IMG/VR virus record: IMGVR_UViG_3300050821_000564
Span: 1-32,147 of that record
DNA: 32,147 nucleotides
Origin: a virus
Strand: one strand, 5' to 3'
Shown here: positions 31,705-32,147 of the stretch, one piece after another
Layout of the letters: every line of letters starts with the position of its first letter
Position numbering within the stretch: the first letter of the stretch is position 1
Program-made: the position numbers and the translations under genes
The notes under the pieces: generated by a model
Seen by the model: only the letters and a program-made list of their open reading frames with translations
The model's database searches: none
What the model was told of the DNA's origin: nothing

Positions 31705-32147
31705 GTGATCAAAAAACCAGCAACAAAAAATGGTAACGGAAAGCCGCCCGATCTATTCGTTACCTGCCAGCTGGTTCGCGGTCTGCAACTCTCATCCCGC
31801 ACCATCGGGTATTTCGGTGCGGGATATTATTCGCACATTGATGTGCTGACGCCCAAGGGCCTTTTGCGCGGCGCGCGCAGCGATGTGATCACCCCAATGG
31901 GCGTGCCGAATGCGGAGCCGATTCCTGCAGGCGTGCAGGATCGCCCGCAGAATTATGAGAAATGGGCAAAGTGCACGCGCTATTCAGCCAAGGTCACGCA
32001 GGAAGAATATCAAGGCTTTTGGTCATTCTCCGATGCGCAGCTTGGCAAGCCGTACGATACGCATGGACTGCTCGCGACCTTCGTCTTCGGCCGTGCCTGG
32101 CGCGAGGATGATTCTTGGTGGTGCAGCGAGCTATTTGCGATGTGCGG
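31705..32147 (+). CDS. Permuted NlpC/P60 (YiiX/YebB-like) cysteine hydrolase, 3' partial
   Basis: Open from GTG 31705 to the window end (147 codons), preceded by AGGGGA at 31693-31698 with a 6-base spacer. It begins MIKKPATKNGNGKPPDLF. Motifs: TIGYFGAGYYSHIDVLTPKG (H44 likely catalytic), LLRGARSDVITP, VQDRPQNYEKWAKCTRY, LGKPYDTHGLLATFVFGRAW and WWCSELFAMC (C140 likely catalytic nucleophile). His before Cys and the W.CSEL motif are the circularly permuted NlpC/P60 arrangement of YiiX-like proteins. It probably cleaves an amide or peptide bond in the cell wall or a lipid-linked substrate. Its position after the lysis genes makes a second cell-wall enzyme plausible; substrate unknown. Confidence 0.8.
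   Translation, partial: MIKKPATKNGNGKPPDLFVTCQLVRGLQLSSRTIGYFGAGYYSHIDVLTPKGLLRGARSDVITPMGVPNAEPIPAGVQDRPQNYEKWAKCTRYSAKVTQEEYQGFWSFSDAQLGKPYDTHGLLATFVFGRAWREDDSWWCSELFAMC
31794..31825. repeat. Perfect 10-bp inverted repeat with 12-base loop
   Basis: ATCCCGCACC at 31794-31803 and GGTGCGGGAT at 31816-31825 are exact reverse complements separated by 12 bases. The element lies inside the N-terminal coding part of the permuted NlpC/P60-type gene (residues about 30-41). No T-run follows, so it is not a typical terminator; it could fold in the mRNA or be a binding site, or be chance in coding sequence. Confidence 0.7.

Noticed and set aside
31491-31736. Out-of-phase frame in the lysis region as an Rz1-like spanin
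   Set aside because: Arg-rich, no signal peptide or lipobox, so it is treated as a shadow frame.

Overview
The window is a dense, one-strand structural and lysis module of a tailed phage (or prophage) with a contractile tail. It carries a tail sheath, tail tube, tape measure, Gp138-type puncturing spike, gp25-like wedge and baseplate J protein. Every supported gene is on the + strand. Most neighbours overlap by 1-4 bases (ATGA/GTGA/TAATG) or are separated by a few bases, which implies a long late transcript with translational coupling. The DNA is moderately GC-rich. A membrane-puncturing spike, a GH24 lysozyme and holin-like membrane proteins suggest a Gram-negative, probably proteobacterial, host; this is inference, and nothing in the window identifies the host. 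No integrase, replication, tRNA or CRISPR feature is seen, and no small terminase gene is recognised.

Layout. 1-4438: two large adhesin-like genes, a spike with a chitobiase-C-terminal-like repeat plus a probable beta-helix (5' end outside the window), and a Gly-rich/Ala-rich repeat protein. 4428-9021: large terminase, small genes, DUF1073 portal, a small HTH-like protein and a Mu gpF-like minor head protein. 9018-13447: DUF2213 protease/scaffold (with a likely nested scaffold start), cement protein, DUF2184 major capsid protein, a second cement-like protein and small head genes. 13449-15765: DUF4054 adaptor, neck proteins, a small nucleotidyltransferase-like protein and a neck/tail terminator. 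15779-19230: three virion-surface-like genes, the last of which ends in a second copy of the terminator domain. 19227-23421: sheath, tube, tail assembly chaperone with a predicted -1 frameshift, and tape measure carrying a lytic transglycosylase domain. 23418-28333: baseplate. 28334-29932: tail fibre and a small fibre-tip-like protein. 29934-32147: lysis region with a TM/coiled-coil protein, GH24 endolysin, two-TM holin-like protein, two unknowns and a permuted NlpC/P60-type hydrolase cut by the window end.

How it works together. The terminase fills a procapsid built from the DUF2184 capsid protein, DUF2213 protease/scaffold and portal; cement-like proteins decorate it; adaptor, stopper and terminator close the head and join it to a sheathed tail whose length is set by the tape measure. 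The most unusual points are a duplicated terminator domain fused to a long repeat-bearing adhesin-like protein just upstream of the sheath gene, and about 20-residue Ala-rich repeats in two separate virion proteins.
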